This document shows positions 1 through 11,305 of a stretch of 64,000 bases of DNA, one piece after another. Under the pieces are notes generated by a model, which saw nothing but the letters and a program-made list of their open reading frames with translations, had not been told where the DNA came from and did no database searches. The position numbers were made by a program, and so were the translations under genes. Origin of the DNA: Miscanthus floridulus (lineage: Eukaryota > Streptophyta > Magnoliopsida > Poales > Poaceae); NCBI RefSeq assembly GCF_019320115.1, contig NC_089595.1, positions 114,287,162 to 114,351,161 on the forward strand, written 5' to 3'. How positions within the stretch are numbered: the first letter of the stretch is position 1; every line of letters starts with the position of its first letter.

Positions 1-110
1 TGCCTTTAAACCCTAGTTCTCAGAAAACCGCCACCGTCATTGTCGTTATCGCCCGAGCACCATCATTCTAACTTCATCCTCCTTAGCGCCTTTGTTACTT
101 CCGCCAGTTC

Positions 111-3100
111 ATGGGAAAGAAGAAGACCGCAAGCAAATCTCAGGCGACCTTCGTGGACGAGGAGTCATCGCTGCCTTTGATTGAAAACCAGGAGTTTGTG
201 GCCATGAGGGCAGCTCAGAAGGTTTGGCCAGCTCCAACAACCAGCGAAGACCAGCTGCGCGAGCTCGTTAGTGATGGCTTGATCTAAAGCAAAGTCATCG
301 CTGAATGGAGAGTTCCGAGCGAGCATCGGGTTCCGGCCCCGGGTCCTGGTGAGATTGTCCTTTTTGTTTCTTTTGTCTGCGGTGGTCTTTGTCTTCCTGC
401 TTCCGTCTTCCTTCATCAGTTTCTTGGGTATTTCGAGGTTAGTTTGAACCATCTAACCTCCAATGCCGTTCTCCATCTTTCTGTTTTTGTTCACCTTTAC
501 GAAGCCTTCCTTGGGATCCCTCCTTCTCTATCTCTTTTTCGTTTTTTCTTTTGCCTGAAACCTCAACCCCGCCGCGAGGAAACCAGTGCCCTCGGCGGTT
601 GTGGGATTCAGTTTCGCCAGGGTATCAAAATCAAGTTTTTTGATTATGACCTGGTCGATTCTGTCAAGGATTGGCGCGCCGAGTGGTTTTATGCTGCCAA
701 TTTGATCCCTTCTCTTGTTGTTCACTCCGGATCCGGTCCTGTGGCGAATGACCGGTGGGATAAGAAGCTTGAGTCTCCTGCTGAGATTCAAGCGATCCAG
801 CCACTCCTTGATAGGATTAGCACGCTGAAACAGCAGGGATTGACCGGCTTTGGTATCGTCTCAAGTTTTCTTCGTCACCGGGTTCAGCCCTTGAAAGAGC
901 GGGAACATCTCGGCTTTGAGTATTCTGGGGCCGAGGATCCTTCACGCATGGTCCCAGCTCTTGAGCTGACTGGTGAGGAGGTACTCGAGCGTCTCTAGAA
1001 GATGCTAAAAGGAGTGAGCGTCATTCCTCCTGCCGTCCCTGAGTACTCGGCCAACAACCCGCCCCCAGCTGTGAGTTGTCTATCTTCTTTTTTTTCTTTT
1101 TATTTGAGTTCTTTATGCTCTCTTGCTGTGTCCGTTCTTGCTTAGCTTTTCCTTATCTTGGTGTTTTGTCTATTTTCGCAGGAGCTTGGGCGGAACTTTG
1201 TTGATCCGATCCCCCTTGATGTTCTCCCTGCTGTGGCGGAGACTGGGGATCATTTAGCCGGTACTTCTGCAATTAGTAAGTCTCAAACTTTTACAGCCCT
1301 TCCTGGGGTTTCTTTCAGATTTGATGATGTATATGAAGAGTATGTTCCTCGTCTAGTCCCTCGCGGTCCTCGCAGTGTCCCGAAGAGGGGGCGAATGGAC
1401 GGGTCCTCATCTGGCTTGCCTGTCTCCAAGAAGCCTCGCAAACCAAGTACTCCCTCAGGTACTCCAGTTGTTGCTAGCATGCTCTTAGGTGAGCACATTT
1501 AGTACTCTTTGTTCTTTTATTTTCATGTTTCTCTCTTGAACCGAGTACTTTTCATCTCTTTTTCAGCAGGTGCTCTGGTTTCACTGGCTGAGGAAGAAGA
1601 GGATGATGAAGTTCCCCTCATCATGCGGCGGTGAGTTGTTTTTCATATTCTTGTCGCATTGAATTTTTCCTTTTTGTTTTTAATTTTAGTCTTGAACTTT
1701 TTTTGAAGTAATCGGAGGTCGGGTGTGAGTTCTTCTGAGGCTCTCACGCCGACTTCTTCCGAAGCTCCGGGGTCGAGTTCTTTGGTTGCCTCTGCCCTGA
1801 GCTGTACTGCTCCTCCGGTGTGGAGTTCTTCCATGGCTCCAGCTCCGGCTCCTTCCGCAGCTCCGCTGTCGGCTGTCCCACTCCCATCGCTGGGTGGCGG
1901 GGACGTCTTCACTGTCGTGGTTCCCCCTGCGAGGCCTTCTCTTGGCTTCGCAAAGAAAAAAGTAGTCGGGTGAGTAGATTCTCGCTTCATCTTTTTGGCT
2001 TTTATCTTTCTTCCTCTGGTTCTTATTGGTGCTTCCTTTTATCACTTTTCAGTGCTTCGTCTTCTCTAATTTCTTCATCGACTTCTTCTCTGCCTCCCGC
2101 CGTGCCAACGAGTTCTGAGCCTCGAGACTCACAACATTCTGTTGATGAAGTCGCGGCGGGGGCTTCAGCGCTACCTGGCGGAGTCGCTGACTTGGTCGCT
2201 CCGGAGGTAACTGTGGCCGTCGCGCCGGGTTCTTCTGGGGGTTTGGTTCCGGCTTCCCTGGAGGTTGCTCTGGTCGCTCCTGCTTCGCCCCAGCCAGCTT
2301 CTCTTTCCCCTTCTTTTGCCTCCGGCGGCCCCTCCCTGTCTGATGACGTGGTGCAACAGTTCGATGCCACTCATCGGTTATCGGAGCTGACCGCAACCTG
2401 GGGGAGCTTGTCGACCCTCGCGACTTCTTTTGGTGAAAAGCTCCAGGTAAGTTTTACTGCCACTTCTCTTTTGCATACTTGTTTTTCTTCTATCCTTACG
2501 CCTTGCTTCTCTTTGCCTCTTTCTGCCCAGTCTTTTTCTCGTGATCATTCTGGCTTCTTTTTCTCATCTGAAAATGAGAGGAAGTTGTCTTCGGAGGTGG
2601 ACGCTCTGAAAGCCGATCTTGACCTTCTCCGGGTTGAGTTGGAGACGGAGCGTCAATTGCACCAAAAGGAGGAGAAAGCCCTTCGCGCCCGGATAGTGGA
2701 GACGGAGAAACAGAGAGATACTGCAGTGGAGTCTGCGAAGAATGAATGCAAAGGTGCCGCGGGTTCTGCCTGTTTCTTCTTGTATTTTGACTTCTTTTTC
2801 CGCTGACTTGTTCTTTGGTGTTCTGTCTAGCTCTCCGAGTTGAGAAACAAAAGCTCTCGGAGAGTATTGATGAAATGAAGGCCCTTGTCCGTTCTAGTCA
2901 TAATAGAGCTGAGGAGGTAAACACTCATGCTGAGGAAGAACTCGCCCTTGCTAGGCTGATTAGGCGTGGAGCTGACAGAGATCTTGTGCAGGCCCAAAAA
3001 ACCATTGAAGGCTTGTCCGGGAAGCTGGCGATGGCTACCGAGAATTGGAATGTCTTGTGGAAATCTTTTTGCTCGGTGGCCGATGTCCTTCGGACTCCAG

Positions 3101-3375
3101 CGGATGACGGGCAATCTTGGGCGCAGTTTATTCCCCGGATTCTGACTCGTTTCCAAGAGTTCGCGAAGAGGTGCGCCCAAGTATGTACCAAGAATGTGCT
3201 GGCCCAAGTCCGGGTCCTTGCTCCAGAAGCGCCTCTCTCCAAAATAGCGGAAGATGCTGAAAGCCAAGAATATCTTGACGCCGTTGAAAGGATGGAACCC
3301 GAGGTTGAAGATCTAGCCGGTAGGGTTGTAGATAGTCTAAATATTGATATTTCCCTTTCTGACGACAACGCCTGA
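111..3375 (+). pseudogene. seven-exon antisense gene of the Tat element, 'putative gypsy type transposon' domain
   Basis: Seven exons can be read with GT-AG junctions and consistent phases: 111-1070, 1182-1488, 1567-1630, 1709-1969, 2053-2446, 2531-2753 and 2831-3375, together 918 codons. Exon 1 carries the domain known from grass databases as 'putative gypsy type transposon' (motifs FVSFV, LPAS, FFDYDLVDSVKDW, RWDKKL). Exons 2-5 give a low-complexity Ser/Pro/Ala-rich middle with a basic patch (SKKPRKPS). Exons 6-7 give a charged, coiled-coil-like C-terminus. The start at 111 is the first ATG of the frame. Two in-frame stops break this copy: TAA at 285-287 (in DGLI*SK) and TAG at 996-998 (in ERL*KML). 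Both look like C-to-T changes in Gln codons. No frameshift is needed. Function is unknown. It runs opposite to gag-pol, so it is an accessory gene of the retroelement and not a host gene. Confidence 0.8.
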
Positions 3376-3850
3376 CTTGGTTGAGCGTCCTCTTGTAATA
3401 TTACACTTCTTTTTAAATGAAGATTCTTTATCTTTGTTGATGTATTCTTTGCATGGGTGTGGTTGAAGTTACTTGACTTGCTGAGTACCTTGTCTTGTTC
3501 CTGTCTCTGCTTTGTAAGACAAACTCTGTGCGTTATCCTGACGAGGCCCCTCGATTTGTCGAGTACTTTATTTTCTTCTTTCCTTTATGATTCGTCGAGT
3601 GCTTTGTCCGTGCTATGACTTGTTAGATGTAGATCTTTTGTGTGAACAACCTTTCGCCTGCGCTGTGTAAAACGACTCAGTATAGAAAGTTGCCTCGACA
3701 AACTTCGTTGTTCGAGTGCTTTCTTGAGTGGCGCTTGTGCTTTTGTGAGGAAAAAGTATTCCTATCTGGATGTAGCCCCCGAGCCTCTTGCTTTTCGGAA
3801 TGAAGTGCTGGAGGATCTTTTGAAGTTAAATTTCGGTCGACTCAGCCAAT

Positions 3851-4513
3851 TTGCTTTTTGTTAGCTTTTAGCTACCCTCATTGGCGAGTTGAAGCGTTTC
3901 TTCAGCTATTTTGCTCTTGGCCAGGATGCTCAGGCATGTTTTCAGCCATTTTGCTTTTTGTTTCGGGTGTTAGCTTTTTAGCTACCCTCATCGGCGGGCT
4001 CAAGCGTTTTTTCAGCTATTTTGCTCTCGGCCGGAATGCTCAGGCATGTTTTCAGCCATTTTGCTTTTTGTTTCGGGTGTTAGCTTTTTAGCTACCCTCA
4101 TCAGCGGGCTCAAGCGTTTTTTCAGCTATTTTGCTCTCGGCCGGAATGCTCAGGCATGTTTTCAGCCATTTTGCTTTTTGTTTCGGGTGTTAGCTTTTTA
4201 GCTACCCTCATCGGCGGGCTTAAGCGTTTTTTCAGCTATTTTGCTCTCGGCCGAAATGCTCAGGCATGTTTTTAGCCATTTTGCTTTTTGTTTCGGGTGT
4301 TAGCTTTTAGCTACCCTCATCGGCGGGCTCAAGCATCTTTTCAGCTATTTTGCTCTCGGCCGGAATGCTCAGGCATGTTTTCAGCCATTTTGCTTTTTGT
4401 TTCGGGTGTTAGCTTTTAGCTACCCTCATCGGCGGGCTCAAGCATCTTTTCAGCTATTTTGCTCTCGGCCGGAATGCTTAGGCATGTTTTCAGCCATTTT
4501 GCTTTTTGTTTCG
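3851..4513. repeat. 110-bp tandem repeat, six copies
   Basis: The word gctaccctca recurs at 3871, 3981, 4091, 4201, 4310 and 4419, so the unit is 110 bp (109 in the last two). Each unit holds tagctttttagcta (a small stem-loop), a stretch ctcatcggcgggctcaagcg, ctctcggccggaatgctcag and a T-rich part ending in tttcgggtgt. The first copy is the most diverged. The array lies between the 3' ends of the convergent antisense gene and pol. Arrays in the 3' untranslated region are common in Tat-type elements. I see no coding capacity. Confidence 0.9.
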
Positions 4514-4673
4514 TGAAAACAACTCATTGGAGTTCGTGACAAGATATGCTGTGGATGAATATCATCTTTATTGATCATGAGTATAAACTAATACATATGT
4601 TGTTGAAGAGTATTGTCTTTCGTTGATTGTAGGTCCCTTGTGGCTTGCATATCTGTTTTTTCTTGAGTTGTTT

Positions 4674-6608
4674 TTACGCGTAGAATCTTCTTAGCTGGCT
4701 GATGTGCCATGTATTGCTGACTTCTTTTTCATCTTCGGTCATCAACTTGTATGTGCCTGATCCAGTGACTTTTGTGACAATGAACGGGCCTTCCCATGGA
4801 CTAAGTAGCTTATGTCGTCCATCAGTCTTTTGTATCCTTCTTAGTACTAAGTCTCCAACTTGTAGTGATCGCGGTTGGGTACTCTTGTTGTAGTGCCGTC
4901 TTAAACCTTGTAGGTATCTGGCTGATTGGAGGGTAGCGTTTATTCTGACTTCTTCTGAGCTGTCGAGTTCTAATCTTCTTATGTGTTCTGCTTCTCCTTC
5001 ATCATATTGTTCTATTTTTGGGGAAGTCCAGATCAAGTCGGCGGGTAGTACGGCTTCTGACCCGTAAACTAGGAAGAAGGGTGAGTGGCCTGTTGCTCTG
5101 CTTATCTGAGTTCATAGCCCCCATACTACTTTCGGTAATTCTTCAATCCATTTGGACCCATAGTCCACTAGTTCTTCGTATAACCTTGGTTTTAATCCGG
5201 CTAGTATGAGTCCGTTAGCCCTTTCTACTTGTCCGTTGGCTTCTAGATGTGCAACGGACGCATAGTCTATACTAAAACCGTAGTCTTGTGCCCAGCTCTT
5301 GAATTCCGTAGCCGTGAAGGGGGAGCCTAGAGCTGTGATGATTCGATTGGGCATGCCGAAGCGGTGCATAATGTCTTGGATGAACTCAACTGCTTTGGTT
5401 GCGCTGTACTTTGCGAGCGGTTTGTATTCAATCCACTTGGTGAATTTGTCGATTGCTACGAAGATGTACTCGAAACTGCCTTTTGCTTTTTTCAAGGGTC
5501 CTACTTGATCTAGCCCCCGACAGAAAAAAGGCCAAGCGGGTGGGATGCAGATAAGATTGTGAGCTGGTATATGGGCTTGTCTTGCAAACATTTGGCAACC
5601 TTTGCATTTTCTGACAAGCTCTTCAGCGTCTTTTAAAGCGGTTGGCCAGTAGAATCCGGCGTGAAATGCTTTGCCAACCAGTGTCCTTGAGGCGGCATGA
5701 TTTCCACAGCAACCTAAGTGTATTTCATTTAGGATTTCTTTGCCTTCTTCAAATGAGACACATTTTAGTAGTACTCCTGATGATGCTGCTCTTCTGTAGA
5801 GTTTATTCCCTACTAAAACGTAGTTTTTGCTTCTGCGAACAACTTGTGTGGCCTCTGCTTTATCTGCTGGCAGTTTATTTTCTTTGATATATTCAATGAA
5901 ATCTTGGGTCCATGAAGTGTTGATTGTCAAGATCTGAACGCTTTTAGCCTGAATTTCATTTGTTGTTTCACCGGGTTGTTTGATAGAGGGAACTGATAGC
6001 TCTTCTATGAATACGCCGGGTGGAACCTTTGCTCTGTCTGATCCGAGCTTGGCAAGGACATCTGCTGCAATGTTAGAATCGCGTAGGACGTGTAAAATTT
6101 CTAATCCTTGGAAGTGTTTTTCAAGTTTCCGTATTTCAGCACAATAAGCACCCATGTTTTCTTTGGTGCAGTCCCAATCTTTGTTGACTTGGTTGATGAC
6201 CACTGCTGAATCGCCGTATACGAGTAATCTTTTTATTCCGAGGGTAATCGCGACTCGTAGCCCGTGGATGAGGGCTTCGTATTCTGCTTCGTTATTTGTA
6301 GCTTGCCATAATATCTGAAGGACGTACTTGAGTTGTTTTCCTTCTAGAGAAATGAGAAGGACGCCTGCACCGGCCCCGCCTAGTTTGAGTGATCCGTTAA
6401 AGTACATTTTCCAGTGGTCGAGGATTGTATCTGATAAGGGCTGTTGAATCTCTGTCCATTCGGCCACGAAATCGGCGAGGGCTTGAGATTTGATTGCTTT
6501 CCATGGGGTGAAATTGATATCAAGAGCTCCAATTTCAACTGCCCATTTGGATATGCGCCATGTGGCGTCTTTATTGTGTAGGATGTCTCCGAGTGGAAAA
6601 TCTGTCAC
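4674..6608 (-). pseudogene. pol part 3: RNase H and integrase of the Tat element
   Basis: One frame from 6608 to 4674, broken by a TGA at 5112 (in VVWGL*TQISR, most simply CGA to TGA). RNase H: the first catalytic Asp is replaced by Asn at residue 71 (MYFNGSL instead of YFDGS). Glu109 (NNEAEYEAL), Asp133 (YGDSA) and Asp183 (IAADVLA) are kept. Integrase: zinc-binding H297, H304, C335, C338; catalytic Asp367 (GLDQVGP) and Glu462 (NGQVERAN) are present, but the middle Asp is Ala426 (IITALGSPFT). Spacings of 59 and 36 residues fit DD35E. The C-terminal piece (5036-4674) has the usual LRRI and GPFIVTKV core and ends in QLRRFYA, with no chromodomain. The enzymes would degrade the RNA template and insert the cDNA; this copy should do neither. 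Confidence 0.88.
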
Positions 6609-7777
6609 TACGGTAATCTTGTGGCTTTCAAAATAGTGGCGAAGCTTCCATGAGATAATGAGTAGAGCGTAGAGTAGTTTTTGTACGTGTGGGTACCGGA
6701 TCTTGGATTCTGACAGTACTAGTATACTGGACGTTGCACTTTATACACGCGCCCTTGTTCTTCTCTTTCTATGACTATTGCTGTACTGATTACGGTGGGA
6801 GTTGCCGTGATATATAGCATCATATCTTCATCCTTCTTTGGAGGTGTCAGGATGGGCGATGAAGTGAGGTATTCTTTAAGTTTTTTGAAAGCTTCGTCGG
6901 CTTCTATTGTCCACTCGAACTTGTCTGTCTTCTTTAGTAGTTTAAAGAAAGGTAACCCCTTTTTGCCGAGTCTTGATATGAAACGGTTGAGGGCCGCCAT
7001 GCATCCTGTTAGTTTCTACACATCTTTGACACTCCTAGGTGGGCCCATTTCTGTTATAGCTTGAATTTGCTTGGTGCTGGCTTCGATCCCGCGCTGACTA
7101 ACCAAAAATCCGAGTAGTTGTCCTGAGGGAACTCCAAATACACATTTATTTGGGTTCAATTTCCATCTCCATTTCTTCAAGTTTTCGAAGGTTTGCTTTA
7201 AATCTTCAATTAGAGTGTCTGGGTTCTTTGTTTTCACCACCACATCGTCCACATATGCTTCCACATTTTCACCTATTTGATTCCCAAGGCAAGTCTGGAT
7301 AGCTCTTTGGTACGTGGCGCCTGCGTTCTTTAGTCCAAACGACATGGTCTTGTAGCAGTAGGCGCCAAATGGGGTGATGAAAGATGTCTTGCTCTGGTCT
7401 TCTTCTTTTAGTGCGATCTGGTGATACCCTGAATAGCAATCGAGAAAAGATAATAACGCAGACCCTGCTGTTGAGTCGACTAACTGGTCAATGCGTGGTA
7501 GCCCGAATGGATCTTTTGGGCAATGTTTGTTGAGATCTGTGTAATCGACGCACATACGCCACTCGTCCGTGTTTTTCTTCTGTACAAGGACCGGGTTGGC
7601 TAGCCAATCTGGATGAAGGATTTCCCTGATGAATCCGGCTGCCATCAGTTTTGTTATTTCCTTTTTAATTGCTGCCTTCTTGTCGGGTGAGAATCGTCGT
7701 AACCGTTGTTTTACAGGTTTGGAGCCTTCGTTAACATCAATTCTGTGCTCAGCCAACTCCCTTGGGACTCCTGGCAT
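6609..7777 (-). pseudogene. pol part 2: reverse transcriptase of the Tat element
   Basis: The frame 7777-6719 carries a gypsy reverse transcriptase: KHCPKDPFGLPRID at residues 84-97, LDCYSGYHQI at about 112, FGLKNAGATYQR near 147, and the active-site YVDD at 175-178. A TAG at 7016-7018 interrupts it (VKDV*KLTGC; CAG expected). The text goes on as MAALNRFISRLGKKGLPFF and a connection domain to 6719. There a short deletion shifts the frame: the next residues (LSESKIRYPHVQKLLYALL) are read two bases over and lead into the RNase H frame at 6608. The enzyme would make cDNA from the element's RNA in the cytoplasm. One stop and one frameshift make this copy non-functional. Confidence 0.9.
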
Positions 7778-7840
7778 GTCGGTTGGCTTCCAGGCGAAGA
7801 TATCTTTGTTGTCCCGAAGAAAGTTGGTGAGCGCGAGTTC

Positions 7841-8578
7841 CTATTTTGCCGAGAGGTGAGCACTGATAGTTGCTGTCTTGGAGGTGTCGCCTGTGCCTAA
7901 GTCGATTTGCTTGATGTCGGCTTCTTTTGGTGGTGCGATGATACTGGGTTTTTTAGCCGGTATTTCTAATTCTTCTTGGCTTGTTTCTGCAGCGATTGCG
8001 GCTATTTCTTTTCTTCCATTGTCGGCTTGTGCTTTAGCCGCAATTTGGATTGCCTGAACGTCGCAGTCAAAAGTGCGCTTTAAATCACTTCGAAGAGAAA
8101 GGATACCGTGGGGTCCTGGCATCTTAAGCAGTAAGTACGGATAATGTGGTATTGCCATGAATTTGGCCAGTGCTGGACGTCCTAGGATTGCATGATATGA
8201 TGAATCGAAGTCAGCGACTTCGAATTTGATAAACTCTGTTCGGTAGTTTGAAGGAGTTCCAAAGGTAACAGGTAAAGTAATTTGTCCAAGTGGCATGGCT
8301 GCTTTGCCTGGTACTATTCCGTAAAAAGGTGTGCTTGTTGGTGTAATCATCCCGGCGAGTTGTAGTCCCATTTTCCTTAGAGTTTCTGAAAAGATGATGT
8401 TAAGCCCAGCTCCTCCATCGATTAGTACTTTGGTGACGGTCATGCCAGCTATAGTCGGATCCAGAACCAATGGGTAATGGCCTGTGTTCCCCACGCTAGT
8501 CCATTGGTCTTCTCTGGTGAATTGGATAGGATACTGTGACCAATTGAGGTATCTTGGTGTAGCCGGTTCTGCTGTCAT
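7841..8578 (-). pseudogene. pol part 1: retropepsin-like protease of the Tat element
   Basis: The active-site motif of a retroviral-type aspartic protease is at residues 52-60 (LIDGGAGLN, catalytic Asp54), in the plant gypsy form where DTG/DSG is DGG. Downstream LGRPALAKFMAIPH is the conserved C-terminal protease segment. The frame is the same as that of the reverse transcriptase and is cut from it by a TAG at 7841-7843 (HLSAK*ELALT, CAG expected). Upstream the frame has another stop (TAA near 8605), and gag is in a different frame. So protease and gag are separated by a stop and a frameshift within about 165 bases. Confidence 0.85.
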
Positions 8579-8742
8579 AATGGTCCGCAGTGCTAGTTTT
8601 TCTTAATGTTTGCTTCTGCAATCCGGAGCCCATGAGAAAATCACTGCTACCGTTCCCCTAGGTTTTTGGAATCCTTTGTCCTCGTGGTTGTCTTCTTCTC
8701 TTTTCTAATTGTCCTCTTTGGTGTCTTCCTTACTATCTTTTC

Positions 8743-10029
8743 TTATGTATCGATCTTTGAAAGTATAGCAATTTCCGATGGTGTGCCTCCCACTAGGGTG
8801 CAATGGGCAACGTATGTTTCAATGTCATCATATCTTCTGGGTTTGTTGAACTTCTTTGGTTTGTCGGCCATTGCCACAGTATTGTCTGGTCTACGTTTTC
8901 TTTCTTGATGTCTGCTATTTCGATGATTTTGCTTGTTCGAGTTGTCCTGGTTGTTTCTATCCGGGAACCTTTCTCGTGTTTTTTCTTCTGCAGTAATCAT
9001 CTTTTCTACTGTCCGTCTGAATTCTTCATTGTTTCTCGAATTTTCTTTGTAGAAGTCTTGAAATTGCCACCTAGCCATGATTCCGTGAGAGAAAGCTTTA
9101 ATTACTTCTCGTTCGGTTATGTCATGCACTTGAGCTCGTAGTTCGCCGAATCGTCGATAGTAATTTCTGAGACTTTCACCTCCCTTTTGCTTGAGTCCTT
9201 TTAATTCTGCATGGGTGATTGGATATGTAATGATTCCTACAAAATTCTCACAAAAAGCTCTTTGCAAATCCTCCCAATTTTTGATAGATCCTGGGTTCAG
9301 TTTGTCGAACCATTGGAGAGGCATGGCTTCCAGTGCCATGGGAAAGAACAGGGTTTTGATATCGTCGTCTCCTCCGGCTAGTTCAATTGATTGTGAATAT
9401 ATTCTGAGCCATTGCCTTGGTTCAGTTTTGCCATCATACTTGGAGTGGTTAGACGGTTTGAATTTGTGAGGTAATCGTACCAATGCAAGCCTGTTCGCGA
9501 AACAGGGGAATCTGTCGTGCGTCTTGGTTTCTTTGAATTCAGATTTGGCACCTTCTTCTAGCCAACTGTCGTTCTGACGGGAATAATCTTGCGAGATTGT
9601 CTGGGTAGGTACCCTACTCCTAGTCTTCTTTGGTGGTTCAAATCGGTGGCCTTGATTATGTTCCTTCCTACTTCCTTCGTCATGGCTTCCACCCGGCCCA
9701 AGTCTTTCGAAAGCGGATTTCCTTTGATTTTGATCTTCTTGCCTGTGGGTTGTTGATCTGGCGGGTAGTCTTGATCGAGCTCTCTCTTCATGCGTTTTCG
9801 GGATCGTCGGTCGGAGCAAGTCCTGGAGCTGTTCATACTTCTCACTGGGATGTGAAGTTTTTCCGAGTTCTTCTAATGCTTCTCGAATCTTATCGTAAGG
9901 TGTATTCGCCGTGTGTCTCCCCTCGACTTCTCGTTGCGATTTTCTTTTGTCGTACTCTACCAATTCTGACTCGTATCTGATCCAAGCTTCCCTGCGCTGC
10001 CTAGCACGGTGTTGACGCCCTTGCTTCAA
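8743..10029 (-). pseudogene. gag of the Tat element
   Basis: 428 codons. The N-terminal 170 residues are rich in Arg, Gln and Glu. Residues of about 180-330 form a retrotransposon gag domain, with the landmarks KFKPSNHSKYDGKTEPRQWL, MALEAMPLQWFDKL, LRNYYRRFGELRAQ and IKAFSHGI. The protein would form the particle that packages the RNA. A C-terminal CCHC zinc knuckle, usual in gag, is not recognisable here; the tail (YVAHCTLVGG) looks like a decayed remnant. The stop at 8743 comes before the protease frame, so the normal gag-pol fusion is lost. Confidence 0.85.
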
Positions 10030-10114
10030 CTTGTTTTTTCTTTCTCTAGCTTGTTTCTGACTATCTGTTTCTCTGTCGTAGCCTTGGGTAAAAGGTGATA
10101 TGTTGGATTCTGAT

Positions 10115-10861
10115 TCATCTGATGATCTGACATCGGGTACTTCTAGGGGGATTTAATGGTGACCACGGTCGTCGAACCATGAGCACTTCTCGCACATGAG
10201 CCGTTCTGTTATTGGCGTTAGTTTTCATGCTGTCGGAGTTGTTAATAACTTTAGTGGATGCCTCGGTGTCGTACATCGAGTCTCCTTCTTGGTAGGGTAG
10301 AATTGCTGTCGTCGTCGTGCCGACTAGTTGGGTACCGCTGTCCTCAGGAACAGAACCTGGCCAGTGGATGATGCAGTCTTGGGATGTTATTGTTAGCACG
10401 AGACCCTCCTGAGCTCCTGTCAGTGGTATCCCGCATCTTGGACTAAAAGATCTTTCGAACTGTCCCTGATAGGATTTTGCCATGTTGTCGAGCCCAAATA
10501 GAAAAGAACTCGACTTCTTGGAAGAACTCTGAGGGTAATCCGAGTTGTTTTGGGTTGTGCTCTGGAATCTTGCCAAAAAAGAACTCGGTTTTTTGAAAGC
10601 ACTCGGATAAAACTTCGCCTTGATGTTTGAATTCGAATCGGATATGAGTGGCTGTGAGATCTGATTTGAATCGGATACTATGAGTTGTGCGAATCTTCTG
10701 GTGAGCTGATCCGTTGTAGTTGGTGAAATATGAAATTCTTTATGACGATCTAGATCTTTGAGGAGATGGCCCTGAAGCTTGCCGTTGTTGTCCGCCTCGC
10801 AGATCCACGAGCCGAAGATGAAAGTTGATCCCATCGGGAAGATTATGTTGTCGAGGTCCAT
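10115..10861 (-). pseudogene. leader ORF upstream of gag in the Tat element
   Basis: 249 codons from the ATG at 10861 (MDLDNIIFPMGSTFIFGSW). The frame is open further up to 10927, but that part would run over the primer-binding site into the LTR, so I do not use it. The protein is hydrophilic, Ser/Asn-rich, with repeated KKPSSFL/KKSSSFL segments, and I recognise no domain. It lies where gypsy elements of this group have a gag leader. The frame ends before gag starts at 10029, so either it is a separate ORF or a broken N-terminus of gag. Confidence 0.5.
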
Positions 10862-10890
10862 CGAGTTCTCGGATGCAAAATCGCCGAAGG

Positions 10891-10908
10891 CCCCTACCTG
10901 GCGCGCCA
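10891..10908 (-). promoter_or_regulatory. primer-binding site of the Tat element
   Basis: On the minus strand the 18 bases read tggcgcgccaggtagggg, a form common next to 5' LTRs of grass gypsy elements. They lie 8 bases inside the LTR end at 10917, slightly farther than usual. The matching tRNA cannot be fixed by eye. Confidence 0.7.
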
Positions 10909-10916
10909 GCCGTCGA

Positions 10917-11305
10917 TGTTTCACCATCGATAGCCTGCCACGGGGGTACCCGGGGCAGTATGTTCGGGCTTCGGCGTATGCCGAACTCGACGATTAACGC
11001 AAGACGCAGTCGATTTATCCTGGTTTAGGCCCTCGATCGTAGATCGAGTAATAACCTTACGTCCAGTCGGCGTTAGCCTTTGCGTTGGATTGATTGTCGA
11101 GTGTTGTGTTGTACAATTGTTGTTCTGTCTCAGGAGCCCTGCCCTCCTTTATATAGTCAGGAGGCCAGAGTCCTAGTCCGTTTACAATGAGATTTCCTAG
11201 TAGGATTACTTAATAGCTATACTACTAAGATTACATGGGGAGAATCCTAGTTGGACTAGATCTTCTCTCTCTCTTGCGGGGTATCCTGTGGGTCCCGCAT
11301 CGACA
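10917..11305 (-). repeat. 5' LTR of the Tat element (389 bp)
   Basis: On the minus strand it starts tgtcgatgcgggacc (11305) and ends gtgaaaca (10917), giving TG...CA ends. A TATA box and the primer-binding site are in the right places. The partner LTR is outside the window, so the boundaries rest on the terminal dinucleotides and the PBS. Confidence 0.7.
11148..11155 (-). promoter_or_regulatory. LTR TATA box
   Basis: Minus-strand tatataaa followed by ggagggcaggg, in the middle of the 389-bp LTR, where the U3 promoter of the retroelement is expected. Confidence 0.65.

Larger units (their letters stand above)
1..11305 (-). mobile_element. Ty3/gypsy LTR retrotransposon, Tat-type, left end outside the window
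   Basis: Read on the minus strand the order is LTR (11305-10917), primer-binding site, leader ORF, gag, protease, reverse transcriptase, RNase H, integrase, a 110-bp tandem repeat, then a long gene on the opposite strand (111-3375). The second LTR should lie to the left of base 1 and is not seen. Protease-RT-RNase H-integrase is the gypsy order. An additional ORF on the opposite strand between pol and the 3' LTR is known for Tat-lineage elements of plants, so I place it there. All minus-strand coding parts carry stops or frameshifts and the RNase H and integrase lack catalytic residues, so this copy cannot be autonomous. Bases 4514-4673 are the spacer between the tandem repeat and the end of pol and hold nothing else I recognise. 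Confidence 0.9.

Noticed and set aside
111..3375. Reading the plus-strand gene as a host gene next to a retroelement
   Set aside because: It lies inside the element where Tat-type elements carry such genes, and exon 1 carries the 'putative gypsy type transposon' domain.
3851..4513. Possible CRISPR array
   Set aside because: Units are directly adjacent 110-bp copies without unique spacers, in a plant retroelement.
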